Source of the DNA: Burkholderia pseudomultivorans
GTDB taxonomy: Bacteria > Pseudomonadota > Gammaproteobacteria > Burkholderiales > Burkholderiaceae
Assembly: GCF_001718415.1 (NCBI RefSeq)
Contig: NZ_CP013378.1
Location: 1,426,001 to 1,490,000 of the forward strand
Reading direction: 5' to 3'
Length of the DNA stretch: 64,000 bases
This document shows positions 1-8,215 of the stretch, piece by piece. Numbering within the stretch: position 1 is the stretch's first letter; each line of letters starts with the position of its first letter. The position numbers and the translations under genes were made by a program. The notes beneath the pieces were generated by a model. The model had not been told where the DNA came from and made no database searches. It worked only from the letters and a program-made list of their open reading frames with translations.

Positions 1-552
1 GTCGGCCGCCCGAATCCGCTGGTGCGCGTCGAGATCGTCGGCGAGCGCGGCGAGGTGCTGAAACAGGGCGAGACCGGCGAGATCTGCGTGCGCGGCGACC
101 TCGTGATGAAGGGCTATTACCGCGCGCCGGACAAGACGGCCGAGACGATCGTCGACGGCTGGCTGCATACCGGCGACATCGGCCACCTCGATCGCGACGG
201 CTATCTGCACATCACCGACCGCAAGAAGGACATGATCATCAGCGGCGGCTTCAACGTCTATCCGAGCGAAGTCGAGCAGGTGATCTGGTCGCATCCGGCG
301 GTGCAGGACTGTGCGGTGATCGGCGTGCCCGACGAGAAGTGGGGCGAGGCCGTGAAGGCCGTCGTCGAGCTCAATGCGGGCCAGCAGGTGAGCGCGGACG
401 AACTGATCGCGCTGTGCAAGGCGCAGCTCGGCTCGGTGAAGGCGCCGAAGAGCGTGGACTTCATCGCCGCGCTGCCGCGCAGCACGGCGGGCAAGGTGCT
501 GAAGAAGGACTTGCGCGAACGGTACTGGCGAGGCCAGGCGCGCAGGATCTGA
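1..552 (+). CDS. Acyl-CoA ligase (AMP-forming), C-terminal part only
   Basis: The reading frame is open from the first base, so the gene begins outside the window and about 183 C-terminal codons are present. They carry the hallmarks of the ANL superfamily: a GDIG hinge region with the sequence LHTGDIGHLDRDGYL, then the A8 hinge DRKKDMIISGGFNVYPSEVE, and the C-terminal lysine in STAGKVLKKDLR that catalyses adenylation. Members activate fatty or aromatic acids to acyl-CoA with ATP in the cytoplasm. It is followed after 25 bp by a thiolase on the same strand, so it probably feeds a beta-oxidation-like route. The substrate cannot be read from the C-terminal domain. Confidence 0.93.
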   Translation, partial: VGRPNPLVRVEIVGERGEVLKQGETGEICVRGDLVMKGYYRAPDKTAETIVDGWLHTGDIGHLDRDGYLHITDRKKDMIISGGFNVYPSEVEQVIWSHPAVQDCAVIGVPDEKWGEAVKAVVELNAGQQVSADELIALCKAQLGSVKAPKSVDFIAALPRSTAGKVLKKDLRERYWRGQARRI

Positions 553-577
553 ACGCGATCGACAGGGATTTCAGACG

Positions 578-1819
578 ATGACCAAGCTCTACATCGCCGG
601 CATTGCGATGACCGTGTTCGGCAAGCATCCCGACCGCAGCGTCGACGACCTCGCGCGCGAAGCGCTGCAGCGTGCGTTGCGCGACGCCGGTTGTCATGCC
701 GACGCGATCCGCGCCGCGTTCTACTCCGGCATCACCAACGGCGCGCTGCAAGGGCAGCTGTCGATTCCCGGCCAAGTCGTGTTCAGCAAGATCGGCCTCG
801 ACGGCATTCCGATGTTCAACGTCGAGAATGCGTGCGCATCCGGCAGCACGGCCGTGCACCTGGCCGTGCGCGAACTGCAGTCGGGCGCGTGCGACGTCGC
901 GCTCGCGCTCGGCGCGGAGAAGATGAACGTCGCGGACAAGGCGAAGTCGTTCGCGCTGTTCGAGGCCGGCTGGGACGTCGCGCGCGTCGACGAGAACTTC
1001 GCGACGCTCGCGCGGCTCGGCGAAGGGATCGAGCCGCCGCCCGGCTCCGAATCCGGACGTCCGTACAGTCGCTTCATGAAGATCTACGCGGCGATGTGCC
1101 GGCATCACATGCGCACGTACGGGACGACGCAGCGGCAGATCGCGGCCGTGTCCGCGAAGAACCATGGGCACTCGGTGCACAACCCGTACTCGCAGTTTCG
1201 CCAGCCGTTCACGATCGACGAGGTGCTGGCGGCGCCGCCGATCACGTATCCGATCACGCTGCCGATGTGCGCGCCGCTGTCCGACGGTGCGGCCGCGGCG
1301 ATTCTCTGTACCGAGGAAGGGCTCGCGCGCATCGGCGCCGATCGCAGCCGCTGCATCCGGATTGCCGCGAGCGTGATCCGAAGCTTCACGCGCCGTCGCA
1401 TCGACGAGCCGTACAAGCACATCGGCCGGCTCGCTGCGCTGCAGGCGTACGAGCAGGCGGGCCTCGGGCCGGAGGACATGGACGTCGCCGAAGTGCACGA
1501 CGCATCGGCGATGGGCGAGATCATCCAGGCGGAGAACCTCGGCTTCGTGCCGCTCGGCGAAGGCGGCCCGGCCGCGGAGCGCGGCGAGTTCACGCTCGGC
1601 GGACGGATTCCGATCAACACGTCGGGCGGACTCGAATCGAAGGGCCATCCGCTCGGCGCAACCGGCATCGGACAACTGTACGAACTCGTCACGCAATTGC
1701 GCGGCGAAGCCGGTGCGCGTCAGGTGCAGGGCGCGCGGCATGCGATCCAGGAAAACGGCGGCGGCCTGCAGGGCATCGAGGAAGCGGCGCTGGCCATTCA
1801 CATTCTCAGCAAGAACTGA
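578..1819 (+). CDS. Thiolase family protein (SCP2-type acetyl-CoA acyltransferase)
   Basis: The 413-residue protein has a thiolase fold of about the usual length. The nucleophile lies in NACASGS (Cys86), and the C-terminal half has EVHDASAMGE and GGLESKGHPLGATG, where the His of GHPLGATG is the expected catalytic base. The last motif reads ENGGG, not the CxGGG of classical degradative thiolases, which places it with the SCP2/lipid-transfer thiolases. It would cleave or form 3-oxoacyl-CoA. It sits between an acyl-CoA ligase (25 bp) and an FAD oxidoreductase (11 bp), consistent with one operon. The exact substrate is unknown. Confidence 0.9.
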   Translation: MTKLYIAGIAMTVFGKHPDRSVDDLAREALQRALRDAGCHADAIRAAFYSGITNGALQGQLSIPGQVVFSKIGLDGIPMFNVENACASGSTAVHLAVRELQSGACDVALALGAEKMNVADKAKSFALFEAGWDVARVDENFATLARLGEGIEPPPGSESGRPYSRFMKIYAAMCRHHMRTYGTTQRQIAAVSAKNHGHSVHNPYSQFRQPFTIDEVLAAPPITYPITLPMCAPLSDGAAAAILCTEEGLARIGADRSRCIRIAASVIRSFTRRRIDEPYKHIGRLAALQAYEQAGLGPEDMDVAEVHDASAMGEIIQAENLGFVPLGEGGPAAERGEFTLGGRIPINTSGGLESKGHPLGATGIGQLYELVTQLRGEAGARQVQGARHAIQENGGGLQGIEEAALAIHILSKN

Positions 1820-1830
1820 CGGAGGCTGAC

Positions 1831-3294
1831 ATGAGCGACGCATATGGCACGACGACGGCCGGACCGGCGGGGAGCACGGCGCACGCAGCCGGCGGCGCGG
1901 CGGCGTCGATGCAGGCGGCCGGGACCGACGCGGGCCCGTTCGCGCGATGGGGCGACGAATTCCGTGCGGACGCCGCGTTGCAGAAATATCGTCCGATTGG
2001 TGGCTGGATCGAAGCGCCGGCCGACGTGCAGCCGCCGCTCGAGGGCGACGTGCATGCGGACGTGGTCGTGGTCGGCGCCGGCTTTGCCGGCCTGTCCACC
2101 GCGCTGGAACTGACCGCGCGCGGGGCCAGCGTCGTCGTGCTCGAACGCGAGTTCGCGGGCTTCGGCGCGAGCGGCCGCAATGCCGGCTATCTCGCTGGAG
2201 GCCAGGGACTCGAGTACGAACTGTTCGTCAAGCGCGTCGGCCGCGAGCAGGCGAAGCGGATCGTCGGCTTCTACGACGAAGGCGTGGCGTATGTCGAGCA
2301 CAAGCTCGCCGAATACGCGATCGACTGCGACTACCGTGCATCGGGCATCATCCGCGCGGGCGTGCATCCGTCGCAGGAGAAGCGGCTGCGCGAAAGCATG
2401 GAGACCGGCATCGAGCTCGGCTCGCCCGCCGAGTTTCTCGACGGCGCTGCGATGCGCGCGCGCGGGATTCCGCCGGCGTTCCTGTTCGGCGCGTACGTGC
2501 CGGGCGGCGGTACGCTCGACCCCGGCAAGTACGTGACAGGGCTGCGGCGCGCGGCGCTTGCGGCCGGCGTGAGGCTCTACGAGAACACCGCGGTGCTCGG
2601 CTTCGACGAAGGCCCGACGGTGCGCGTGCGTACCGCGCGCGGCACTGCGAGCGCGTCGACGCTGGTGCTCGCGACCAATGCGTATACACCGCAACTCGGC
2701 CTGCTCGGCGACAAGGTTATGCCGTTGCGCGTGTCCGCGCTCGAAACCGAGCCGCTGTCCGATGCGCAGCTCGACGCACTGGGCTGGCCGAACCGCGAAG
2801 GGATCGTGACCTCGCACCTGACGATGGAAAGCCACCGCCTCACGGCGCGCAACACGCTGTTGCTGACCACCAAGCGGCTGCACTACGTGTACGGTTCCCG
2901 GACGCCCAACGTGCCCGACGACGACGCGTATCGTGCGCTCGCCAAGGCGCTGCAGACGCGCTTTCCGCAGCTGGGCAACGTGCCGGTGCGCGCATGCTGG
3001 AGCGGCTACATCTCGTTCGCGGGCGACGCGCTGCCGGTGGTCGGCGCGGGCGGCGCGCACGGCAATGTGTTCTTTACGGCCGGCTGCTCGGGGCACGGCG
3101 TCGGTACGCAGTCGCTGATCGGACGCGTGCTGGCCGAGCGGATTCACGACGGGCGATCGCCGCTGCTCGATGCGCTGACGCACCGCACGCCGTCGGTGCC
3201 GCCGGAGCCGCTGCGCTGGTGTGCGATGAGCGCGATGCTCGGCGTCGCGAACCTGCTCGACGAGCGCGTGAACCGCAAGGCGAAGTCGATGTAG
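1831..3294 (+). CDS. FAD-dependent oxidoreductase (DAO / PuuB-OrdL type)
   Basis: The start is the ATG at 1831, preceded at 5 bp by GGAGG; the open frame runs further upstream but there overlaps the thiolase. The 487-residue protein has a low-complexity Ala/Gly/Thr-rich first 40 residues, then a Rossmann FAD motif VVVVGAGFAGLSTALEL and the GASGRNAGYLAGG segment typical of D-amino-acid-oxidase-fold enzymes such as gamma-glutamylputrescine oxidase. A conserved C-terminal block (SGYISFAGDALPVVG, then FFTAGCSGHGVG) closes the FAD site. It is expected to oxidise an amine or amino acid. Why it sits in an acyl-CoA operon is not clear from sequence. Confidence 0.88.
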   Translation: MSDAYGTTTAGPAGSTAHAAGGAAASMQAAGTDAGPFARWGDEFRADAALQKYRPIGGWIEAPADVQPPLEGDVHADVVVVGAGFAGLSTALELTARGASVVVLEREFAGFGASGRNAGYLAGGQGLEYELFVKRVGREQAKRIVGFYDEGVAYVEHKLAEYAIDCDYRASGIIRAGVHPSQEKRLRESMETGIELGSPAEFLDGAAMRARGIPPAFLFGAYVPGGGTLDPGKYVTGLRRAALAAGVRLYENTAVLGFDEGPTVRVRTARGTASASTLVLATNAYTPQLGLLGDKVMPLRVSALETEPLSDAQLDALGWPNREGIVTSHLTMESHRLTARNTLLLTTKRLHYVYGSRTPNVPDDDAYRALAKALQTRFPQLGNVPVRACWSGYISFAGDALPVVGAGGAHGNVFFTAGCSGHGVGTQSLIGRVLAERIHDGRSPLLDALTHRTPSVPPEPLRWCAMSAMLGVANLLDERVNRKAKSM

Positions 3295-3363
3295 CGGCAC
3301 GCGCGCTCGTCACGACGCGGGAACGCGCATTCGGCCGGGCCGCCCGGCAGAGAGGCGCCTCGA

Positions 3364-3392
3364 TGGAAAATGAGGCTCGCATCGGGTATAGT
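3364..3392 (+). promoter_or_regulatory. Candidate promoter of the TetR-family gene
   Basis: A TGGAAA hexamer (4/6 match to the -35 consensus) is followed after exactly 17 bp by TATAGT at 3387-3392 (5/6 to the -10 consensus). The predicted start point falls inside the long palindrome at 3396-3422, the arrangement expected for autorepression. Confidence 0.5.
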
Positions 3393-3395
3393 CGT

Positions 3396-3422
3396 TGGTG
3401 CTCCGTAAGGTACGGAGCACCA
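3396..3422. promoter_or_regulatory. Perfect 12-bp inverted repeat, candidate TetR operator
   Basis: The left arm TGGTGCTCCGTA and its exact reverse complement TACGGAGCACCA are separated by the 3-bp spacer AGG. It lies 39 bp before the TetR-family start codon and just downstream of a good -10 hexamer. Size and placement fit a TetR dimer or dimer-pair operator. That the adjacent regulator binds it is inference. Confidence 0.7.
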
Positions 3423-3461
3423 TTTCGACGAAGCCGAAACGCTATCTTCACGACGAACACG

Positions 3462-4136
3462 ATGACAGTGTCCAACGAGCAGCGCAGCACGAGAAAGCGG
3501 CGCACTTCGACTGCCACCGCAGCAGCGAGCAACCCCGACGGTTTGCGGGCGCAGGGCCTGCGCACACGCAACACGATCATTCGCGTCGCGCGCAAGTTGC
3601 TGCTCGAAGGCGGCCCGCTGGAATTCTCGCAGCGCGCGGTCGCCGCTGCCGCCGGGATCAGCGTCAGCAATCTCCAGTATTACTTCCCGACCCGGATCGC
3701 CGTGCTGCGAGCCGTCGTCGAGCCGGTCATCGTGGCGTATCTCGACGACATGAAGCGCGCGATCAGCAGCGATGCATCGCCGCGCGACGTGTTCGAAGAG
3801 ATCATCCTGCGCTCGGTTACCGATGCGAAGGACAAGAAGTACAACGCACTGTTCCGGCATTTCCTGTCGTTCGCGGCGACCGACGCCGAATGCATGAAGC
3901 TGTGCGACGAATGGTATTCGGCGCTCACGCGCGACCTCGCGCAGCTGGTGCGTGCGCTTACGCCCGCCTTCAGCGCGGCCGACAGCCGGCATGCGGCCAC
4001 GATGCTCATCGCGCTGGCCGACGGCCTCGCGATGCAGTACGGCACCCTCGGACGGCACACGCAGGCGCTCGACGCGTATTTCGCGGCGACGTCGCGCGCG
4101 ATCGCGTACGGCACGCTGGTTCCGGCCGGCAAGTAA
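3462..4136 (+). CDS. TetR-family transcriptional regulator
   Basis: The 224-residue protein has a basic, disordered first 30 residues, then an N-terminal TetR helix-turn-helix (LRTRNTIIRVARKLL, and FSQRAVAAAAGISVSNLQYYF at about residues 61-81) and a variable ligand-binding C-terminal domain. The start ATG at 3462 keeps the entire DNA-binding domain and lies just after the palindromic operator; the open frame extends far upstream but only as antisense-free overlap with the preceding gene. It likely represses itself and perhaps the flanking acyl-CoA genes; an acyl-CoA or fatty acid ligand is a guess from context. A strong terminator follows at 4166-4193. Confidence 0.88.
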   Translation: MTVSNEQRSTRKRRTSTATAAASNPDGLRAQGLRTRNTIIRVARKLLLEGGPLEFSQRAVAAAAGISVSNLQYYFPTRIAVLRAVVEPVIVAYLDDMKRAISSDASPRDVFEEIILRSVTDAKDKKYNALFRHFLSFAATDAECMKLCDEWYSALTRDLAQLVRALTPAFSAADSRHAATMLIALADGLAMQYGTLGRHTQALDAYFAATSRAIAYGTLVPAGK

Positions 4137-4165
4137 GCGCGCGCCCGCAGCGGCCACGCGCATGG

Positions 4166-4193
4166 AGACAGGGGAATACCCTGTCTTTTTTTT
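4166..4193 (+). terminator. Rho-independent terminator after the TetR gene
   Basis: A perfect 8-bp stem (AGACAGGG / CCCTGTCT) with loop GAATA is followed by an eight-base T run. It separates the TetR gene from the acyl-CoA dehydrogenase gene, so the latter needs its own promoter. Confidence 0.9.
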
Positions 4194-4204
4194 GCTTCCT
4201 GTGT

Positions 4205-4233
4205 TTGTCATGATGACCTATGTTTGGTATGTG
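4205..4233 (+). promoter_or_regulatory. Candidate promoter of the acyl-CoA dehydrogenase gene
   Basis: TTGTCA (5/6 to the -35 consensus) is followed after 17 bp by TATGTG, with an extended -10 TG one base upstream. It is just downstream of the terminator and 73 bp before the start codon. Confidence 0.45.
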
Positions 4234-4305
4234 TTACTAGGTATGGGACGGCCGGGTGGGTCTGTTGCCTGGTCGACGTGACTGGAGTGCAGGAGGAGAA
4301 CGGAA

Positions 4306-5595
4306 ATGATTCGTCTGAACAAGTCCGCGGCGCTGCCCGCGGTCGGCCTGACCGGCTTCGAGACGCCGCTGGGCGAAGAGGAAAGCGCGATCCAGCATAC
4401 GGTTCACCGTTTTGCGCGCGACGTGCTGCGGCCGATCGGTCGCGAGCTCGACCGAATGACGCCGGAGGAGGTGATTGCTCCCGGGTCGCCGTACTGGGCG
4501 GCGATCGTCGAGAGCGCGAAGCTCGGGCTCGATCCGCAGCTGATCGCGCAGTTTCCGCCTGACACGGCGGTGCGCATCGAGTCGTTGATCGGCGAGGAAC
4601 TCGGCTGGGGCGACGCGGGCCTCGCGGTGTCGATCGGTGCGGCAACGATGCCGCTGATGATGGCGCAGACGGTCGGCAATCGGGAGTTGATCGAGATGTG
4701 CGCGGGCAAGGTCGGCTGCTGGATGAACACGCAGCCCGATCGCGGGTCGGACGCGGCGATCCTGTATCGGCAGGAACTCGACGCGCGCGGCCGGCAGCCG
4801 GTCGGCAACGTGACCGCGAAGGTCGGCGCGGACGAGATCGTGATCAACGGACAGAGTTCGGCGTGGATCTCGAACGGCTCGGTTGCGCAGGTCGCGCTCG
4901 CGTACATGGCGGCCGACTATGGCGACGGCTTCTACGGCGAAGGCGAGCGCAGCCAGTTCACCCACGGCATCGCGATGATCCTGCCGCTCGACCTGCCGGG
5001 CGTGTCGCGCGGCAAGCCGCTCGACAAGATCGGTCAGCGCTCGCTGCCGCAGGGCGAGATCTATTTCGACAACGTGAAGGTGCCGAAGCGCTTCGCGATT
5101 GCGCTGAAGGACGACTATCTCGGCAATCTCGCCTCGACGTGGTCGTATGCGGGTACGCACATGTGCCAGGTGTTCGTCGGCGTCGCGCGCGCGGCGTTCG
5201 AACTCGCGCTCGCGTATTGCCACGAGCGCAGGCAGGGCGGCGCGCTGCTGATGGATCATCAGATGACGCACCTGCGCATCGGCGAGATGTTGCGCCGGCT
5301 CGAAATGGCGCGCGCGATCGCACGCCGCAGTCTGGCGTTCTCGCGGATGTCGCCGCAGAGCCACCCGTACGCGACCGCGCAGGCCAAGGTGAGCGTGACG
5401 GAAGAAGCGATGAAGATTACCCACGAGGCGTTCCAGCTGTTCGGCGGTAACGGGACCACGCGCGAATTCCCGATCGAGAAGCTGTTCCGCGACGTGCGAT
5501 CGGCGCTGATCGAGGACGGCGAGAACTATATTCTCGCGTCGCGCCTCGGTGTGCTGGCCGGGCAGCTTTTTCAGAACGGCTGGACGCGGGAATAA
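4306..5595 (+). CDS. Acyl-CoA dehydrogenase family protein
   Basis: The 429-residue protein begins at an ATG preceded by AGGAGGA. It shows the acyl-CoA dehydrogenase plan: helical N-domain, a beta domain around residues 140-260, and a C-terminal four-helix domain ending with the family block EAFQLFGGNGTTREFPIEKLFRDVRSA-like region, which binds the FAD ADP moiety of the partner subunit. The usual catalytic Glu in the C-domain cannot be assigned safely by eye. It introduces an alpha-beta double bond into an acyl-CoA, passing electrons to ETF. With the ligase and thiolase upstream it suggests a short acyl-CoA degradation route. It is transcribed from its own promoter. Confidence 0.9.
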   Translation: MIRLNKSAALPAVGLTGFETPLGEEESAIQHTVHRFARDVLRPIGRELDRMTPEEVIAPGSPYWAAIVESAKLGLDPQLIAQFPPDTAVRIESLIGEELGWGDAGLAVSIGAATMPLMMAQTVGNRELIEMCAGKVGCWMNTQPDRGSDAAILYRQELDARGRQPVGNVTAKVGADEIVINGQSSAWISNGSVAQVALAYMAADYGDGFYGEGERSQFTHGIAMILPLDLPGVSRGKPLDKIGQRSLPQGEIYFDNVKVPKRFAIALKDDYLGNLASTWSYAGTHMCQVFVGVARAAFELALAYCHERRQGGALLMDHQMTHLRIGEMLRRLEMARAIARRSLAFSRMSPQSHPYATAQAKVSVTEEAMKITHEAFQLFGGNGTTREFPIEKLFRDVRSALIEDGENYILASRLGVLAGQLFQNGWTRE

Positions 5596-5626
5596 GGCGC
5601 GTGCGTGATGACGCAGGCAGCATGAA

Positions 5627-5660
5627 GCGGCGCGCCTTGACATGCAGCGCGCCGCGGTTT
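5627..5660 (+). terminator. Hairpin after the acyl-CoA dehydrogenase gene
   Basis: Perfect 9-bp arms GCGGCGCGC and GCGCGCCGC enclose an 11-base loop. Only a short GGTTTG follows, so it is a weak intrinsic terminator or an mRNA end-stabilising hairpin; convergent genes meet here. Confidence 0.5.
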
Positions 5661-5709
5661 GCTCCGGGAAGCAGGCGCGCGGCAGTTTCGGCGCACGCAG
5701 CGAAACGGA

Positions 5710-5970
5710 TTACGACACGTCCCGGCGAACCGCTTTGACGAGCGCGACGATCGTGCAGCCCAGCCGGGCGAGCAGCAGGGTGGCGAGGAGCAGGTAGCTC
5801 GGCGTCGCATGGATCACCTCCGCGATCGGGGAGTCGATGGCGCGAGACGAAGCAACGACGATCAGTCCATGGACGACGAACCATCCGGTCGCGATCGTCA
5901 GCGCCATCGCGCTCGCCAGGAGTCCGACGCTTCGCGCAACGCCCGGCAGCGCTTCATCACGCGCATTCAC
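5710..5970 (-). CDS. Small two-helix membrane protein coupled to response regulator
   Basis: I do not recognise this 86-residue protein. It begins with GTG at 5970, and that codon overlaps the TGA stop of the preceding response regulator (GTGA), a sign of translational coupling. It has two hydrophobic stretches, about residues 12-38 (VGLLASAMALTIATGWFVV) and 54-79 (YLLLATLLLARLGCTIVAL), and a basic tail, so it is probably an inner-membrane hairpin. It stands where a histidine kinase would normally follow a response regulator but has no kinase domain. It could be a degenerate sensor remnant or a small accessory protein of the efflux operon. Confidence 0.55.
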   Translation of the reverse strand: MNARDEALPGVARSVGLLASAMALTIATGWFVVHGLIVVASSRAIDSPIAEVIHATPSYLLLATLLLARLGCTIVALVKAVRRDVS

Positions 5971-6656
5971 CGGGCACTCCGCAGCCGATAGCCGACGCCG
6001 CGCATCACTTCCGGCATGCCGGTCGCGCCGGCGCATTCGAGCTTCTTGCGCAGCCGGCTGATATGGCTGTCGATCGTGCGCTCCAGCGCGTCGGCATCGG
6101 CGAGGCATGCGTCGCCGAGTTCGCCGCGCGTAAACACGCGGCTCGGCGCGCCGGCCATGTGCGCGAGCAGCCTGAATTCGGTCAGCGTCAGCGCGACGCC
6201 GGTTTCCCCGGCTTCGGTGCGGACCCTGACGAGGTAGCTCTCCGCGTCGATTTCCAGGTTGCCGACCTTCATGACGCGTCCGGGCGTGACCGCGTCCAGC
6301 CGGCGCAGGATCGTGCGGATGCGCGCCACTACTTCGGCCGGGTTGAACGGCTTTGTGATGTAGTCGTCGGCGCCGAAGCGCAGCCCCTGCAAGCGATCGA
6401 TTTCGCGGTCGAGCGCGGTGAGCAGCACGACCGGCGTGTTGCCGCGGCGGCGCAGTTCGACCAGCACTTCCCAGCCGTCCTTCTGCGGCATCCGGATATC
6501 GAGCAGGATCAGGTCGGGCTTCAGCACGGGTTGCACGTCGAGCACGGCCTGCCCGCTGCCGACGCAGCAGGTGCGAAAGCCGTCATGAGCGAGATAGGCG
6601 TCGAGGATCTCGGCGATTTCCGGCTCGTCGTCGGCAATGAGGATCAAAGGGTTCAT
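5967..6656 (-). CDS. OmpR-family response regulator (efflux-linked, no adjacent kinase)
   Basis: The 229-residue protein has a receiver domain with the acidic pair ADDE at residues 8-11, phosphoacceptor Asp53 (LILLDIRMP) and the KPF lysine, followed by a winged-helix DNA-binding domain ending RGVGYRLRSAR. The ATG at 6656 was chosen because longer starts overlap the outer membrane gene. It is the fourth gene after the MFP-RND-OMF genes on the same strand and is closely similar in layout to the second regulator at 14564-15301. It likely controls the efflux operon. No kinase lies next to it; the small membrane protein follows directly. Confidence 0.9.
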   Translation of the reverse strand: MNPLILIADDEPEIAEILDAYLAHDGFRTCCVGSGQAVLDVQPVLKPDLILLDIRMPQKDGWEVLVELRRRGNTPVVLLTALDREIDRLQGLRFGADDYITKPFNPAEVVARIRTILRRLDAVTPGRVMKVGNLEIDAESYLVRVRTEAGETGVALTLTEFRLLAHMAGAPSRVFTRGELGDACLADADALERTIDSHISRLRKKLECAGATGMPEVMRGVGYRLRSAR

Positions 6657-6762
6657 CGGCGTCACTCGAAGGGGAGACCGGTGGATGAGCGGACGATGCC
6701 GGGCGGGCACGGCCGGTATGGCGGGCGCGGTCGCCGCCGGCGCACCGGCGACGATCGCGCGT

Positions 6763-8211
6763 TCAGCCCTTGGCCGCGCCGGCGGCGGGGCCGACATCGG
6801 TGTCGACCAGTCCGCCACCGAGCGCCTTGTAGAGCGCGACCGCGTTGCTCAGCTCGGCGCTGCGCAGGTCGAGCAAGGCCTGGCGCGCGGCATACAGTTG
6901 CCGCTGCGAATCGAGCAGCTCCAGGCGATCCTCGATGCCGGCGCGATAGCGCAGGTTCACCAGGTCGGTGCGGCGCTCCGCGCTCCTGACGACGTCGCGT
7001 TGTGCCTCGATCTGGCGGCTGAAGGTTTCGCGTCCGGCGAGGCCGTCGGCCACTTCGCGGAACGCCGTCTGGATTGCGCGCTCGTATTCGGCGACCGCAC
7101 TGGACTTGCGGACCTCGGCCAGCCGCAGCTCGGCGCGCAGCCGGCCGCCTTCGAAGATCGGCACCGTGATCTGCGGCGCGAACGCCCAGGTACGGTGATC
7201 GCCGGCGAACAGGCTGCCCATCGCCGGGCTCAGGAAGCCGATCGTCGACGTCAGCGACAGGCGCGGGAAGAACGCCGCGCGCGCCGCGCCGATGTCGGCG
7301 TTGGCCGCGACGAGCGCCTGTTCGGCCTGCTGGATGTCCGGGCGGCGGTACAGCAGTTCCGACGGCAGCCCGGCCGGCAGCTGCGTCGGCACCGGCTGGC
7401 GCTCGAGCGACAGCGGCTCGGGCAGGTCCTTCGGCAGTTCGGTGCCGACCAGCAGCCGCAGCGCGTTGCGCGCCTGCTCGACGGCGCGCGAGCGCGCCTC
7501 GAGATCGGCCGTGGCGCTCGCGACCTGGCCTTCGGCCTGCGCGATGTCCACGCCGCTGGCCTGATTCGCCTGCTTGAGCCGGCGTGCGAGATCGAGTGAT
7601 TGCCGCCAGTCGTTCAGTGTCCGTTCCGACAGCGCGCGCTGTTCCTGCGCGAGGCGCTCGGCGAAGTACGCATTGGCGACGGAACCGACGAGCGCGATCT
7701 GCACGGCGCGGCGGCCGTGATCGGTCGCGAGGTAGCGCGCGAACGCCGCATCGGACAGTGATTTCACGCGACCGAACAGGTCGATCTCGAACGCGCTGAT
7801 TCCGACGTTCACGCCGTACTGCGTCTGCATCGACTCGGGCACGGGCGGGTTCATGTCGGCGTTGGCCGGCGTGCGCTGGCGCGTGAAGCTCGCACCGGCG
7901 CCGACGGACGGCAGGCGCGCCGAGCGCTGAATGCCGTACTGCGCCTCGGCCGCCTGGACGTTCAGCGCAGCGAGGCGCAGGTCGCGGTTGTTGTCGAGCG
8001 CGAGCTCGATCAGGCGCTGCAGGCGGCGATCGCCGAACATCGTGCGCCAGCCGAGGTCGGCTGCGTTCGCATGCTGCGCGGTGGCGGCCGCGGTCGCGGC
8101 CGTATAGGTGCCCGGCACCGGCATCGCCGGCCTGACCAGCTTCGGCGCGATCGAGCACGCCGACAGCGCGAGGGCGGCGGACACCGCAGCGGAGAGAATA
8201 AGCAGTCGCAT
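6763..8211 (-). CDS. RND efflux outer membrane lipoprotein (NodT/OprM family)
   Basis: The roughly 482-residue protein has a lipoprotein signal (AALALSACS, lipidated Cys near residue 19) and two OEP repeats with the periodic coiled-coil helices of TolC-like channels, including SELLYRRPDIQQAEQALVAANADIGAARAAFFPRLSLT, typical of the NodT family (given here only as a motif position near residues 300-338). It forms the trimeric outer membrane duct of the pump encoded just upstream. A GTG three bases before the ATG is an alternative start; AGGAAGG supplies the ribosome site. It is 4 bp from the RND gene, so the two are co-translated. Confidence 0.93.
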   Translation of the reverse strand: MRLLILSAAVSAALALSACSIAPKLVRPAMPVPGTYTAATAAATAQHANAADLGWRTMFGDRRLQRLIELALDNNRDLRLAALNVQAAEAQYGIQRSARLPSVGAGASFTRQRTPANADMNPPVPESMQTQYGVNVGISAFEIDLFGRVKSLSDAAFARYLATDHGRRAVQIALVGSVANAYFAERLAQEQRALSERTLNDWRQSLDLARRLKQANQASGVDIAQAEGQVASATADLEARSRAVEQARNALRLLVGTELPKDLPEPLSLERQPVPTQLPAGLPSELLYRRPDIQQAEQALVAANADIGAARAAFFPRLSLTSTIGFLSPAMGSLFAGDHRTWAFAPQITVPIFEGGRLRAELRLAEVRKSSAVAEYERAIQTAFREVADGLAGRETFSRQIEAQRDVVRSAERRTDLVNLRYRAGIEDRLELLDSQRQLYAARQALLDLRSAELSNAVALYKALGGGLVDTDVGPAAGAAKG

Positions 8212-8215
8212 CACA

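Noticed and set aside
461..1843. A minus-strand open frame of 460 codons opposite the thiolase
   Set aside because: Shadow of the thiolase; no motifs.
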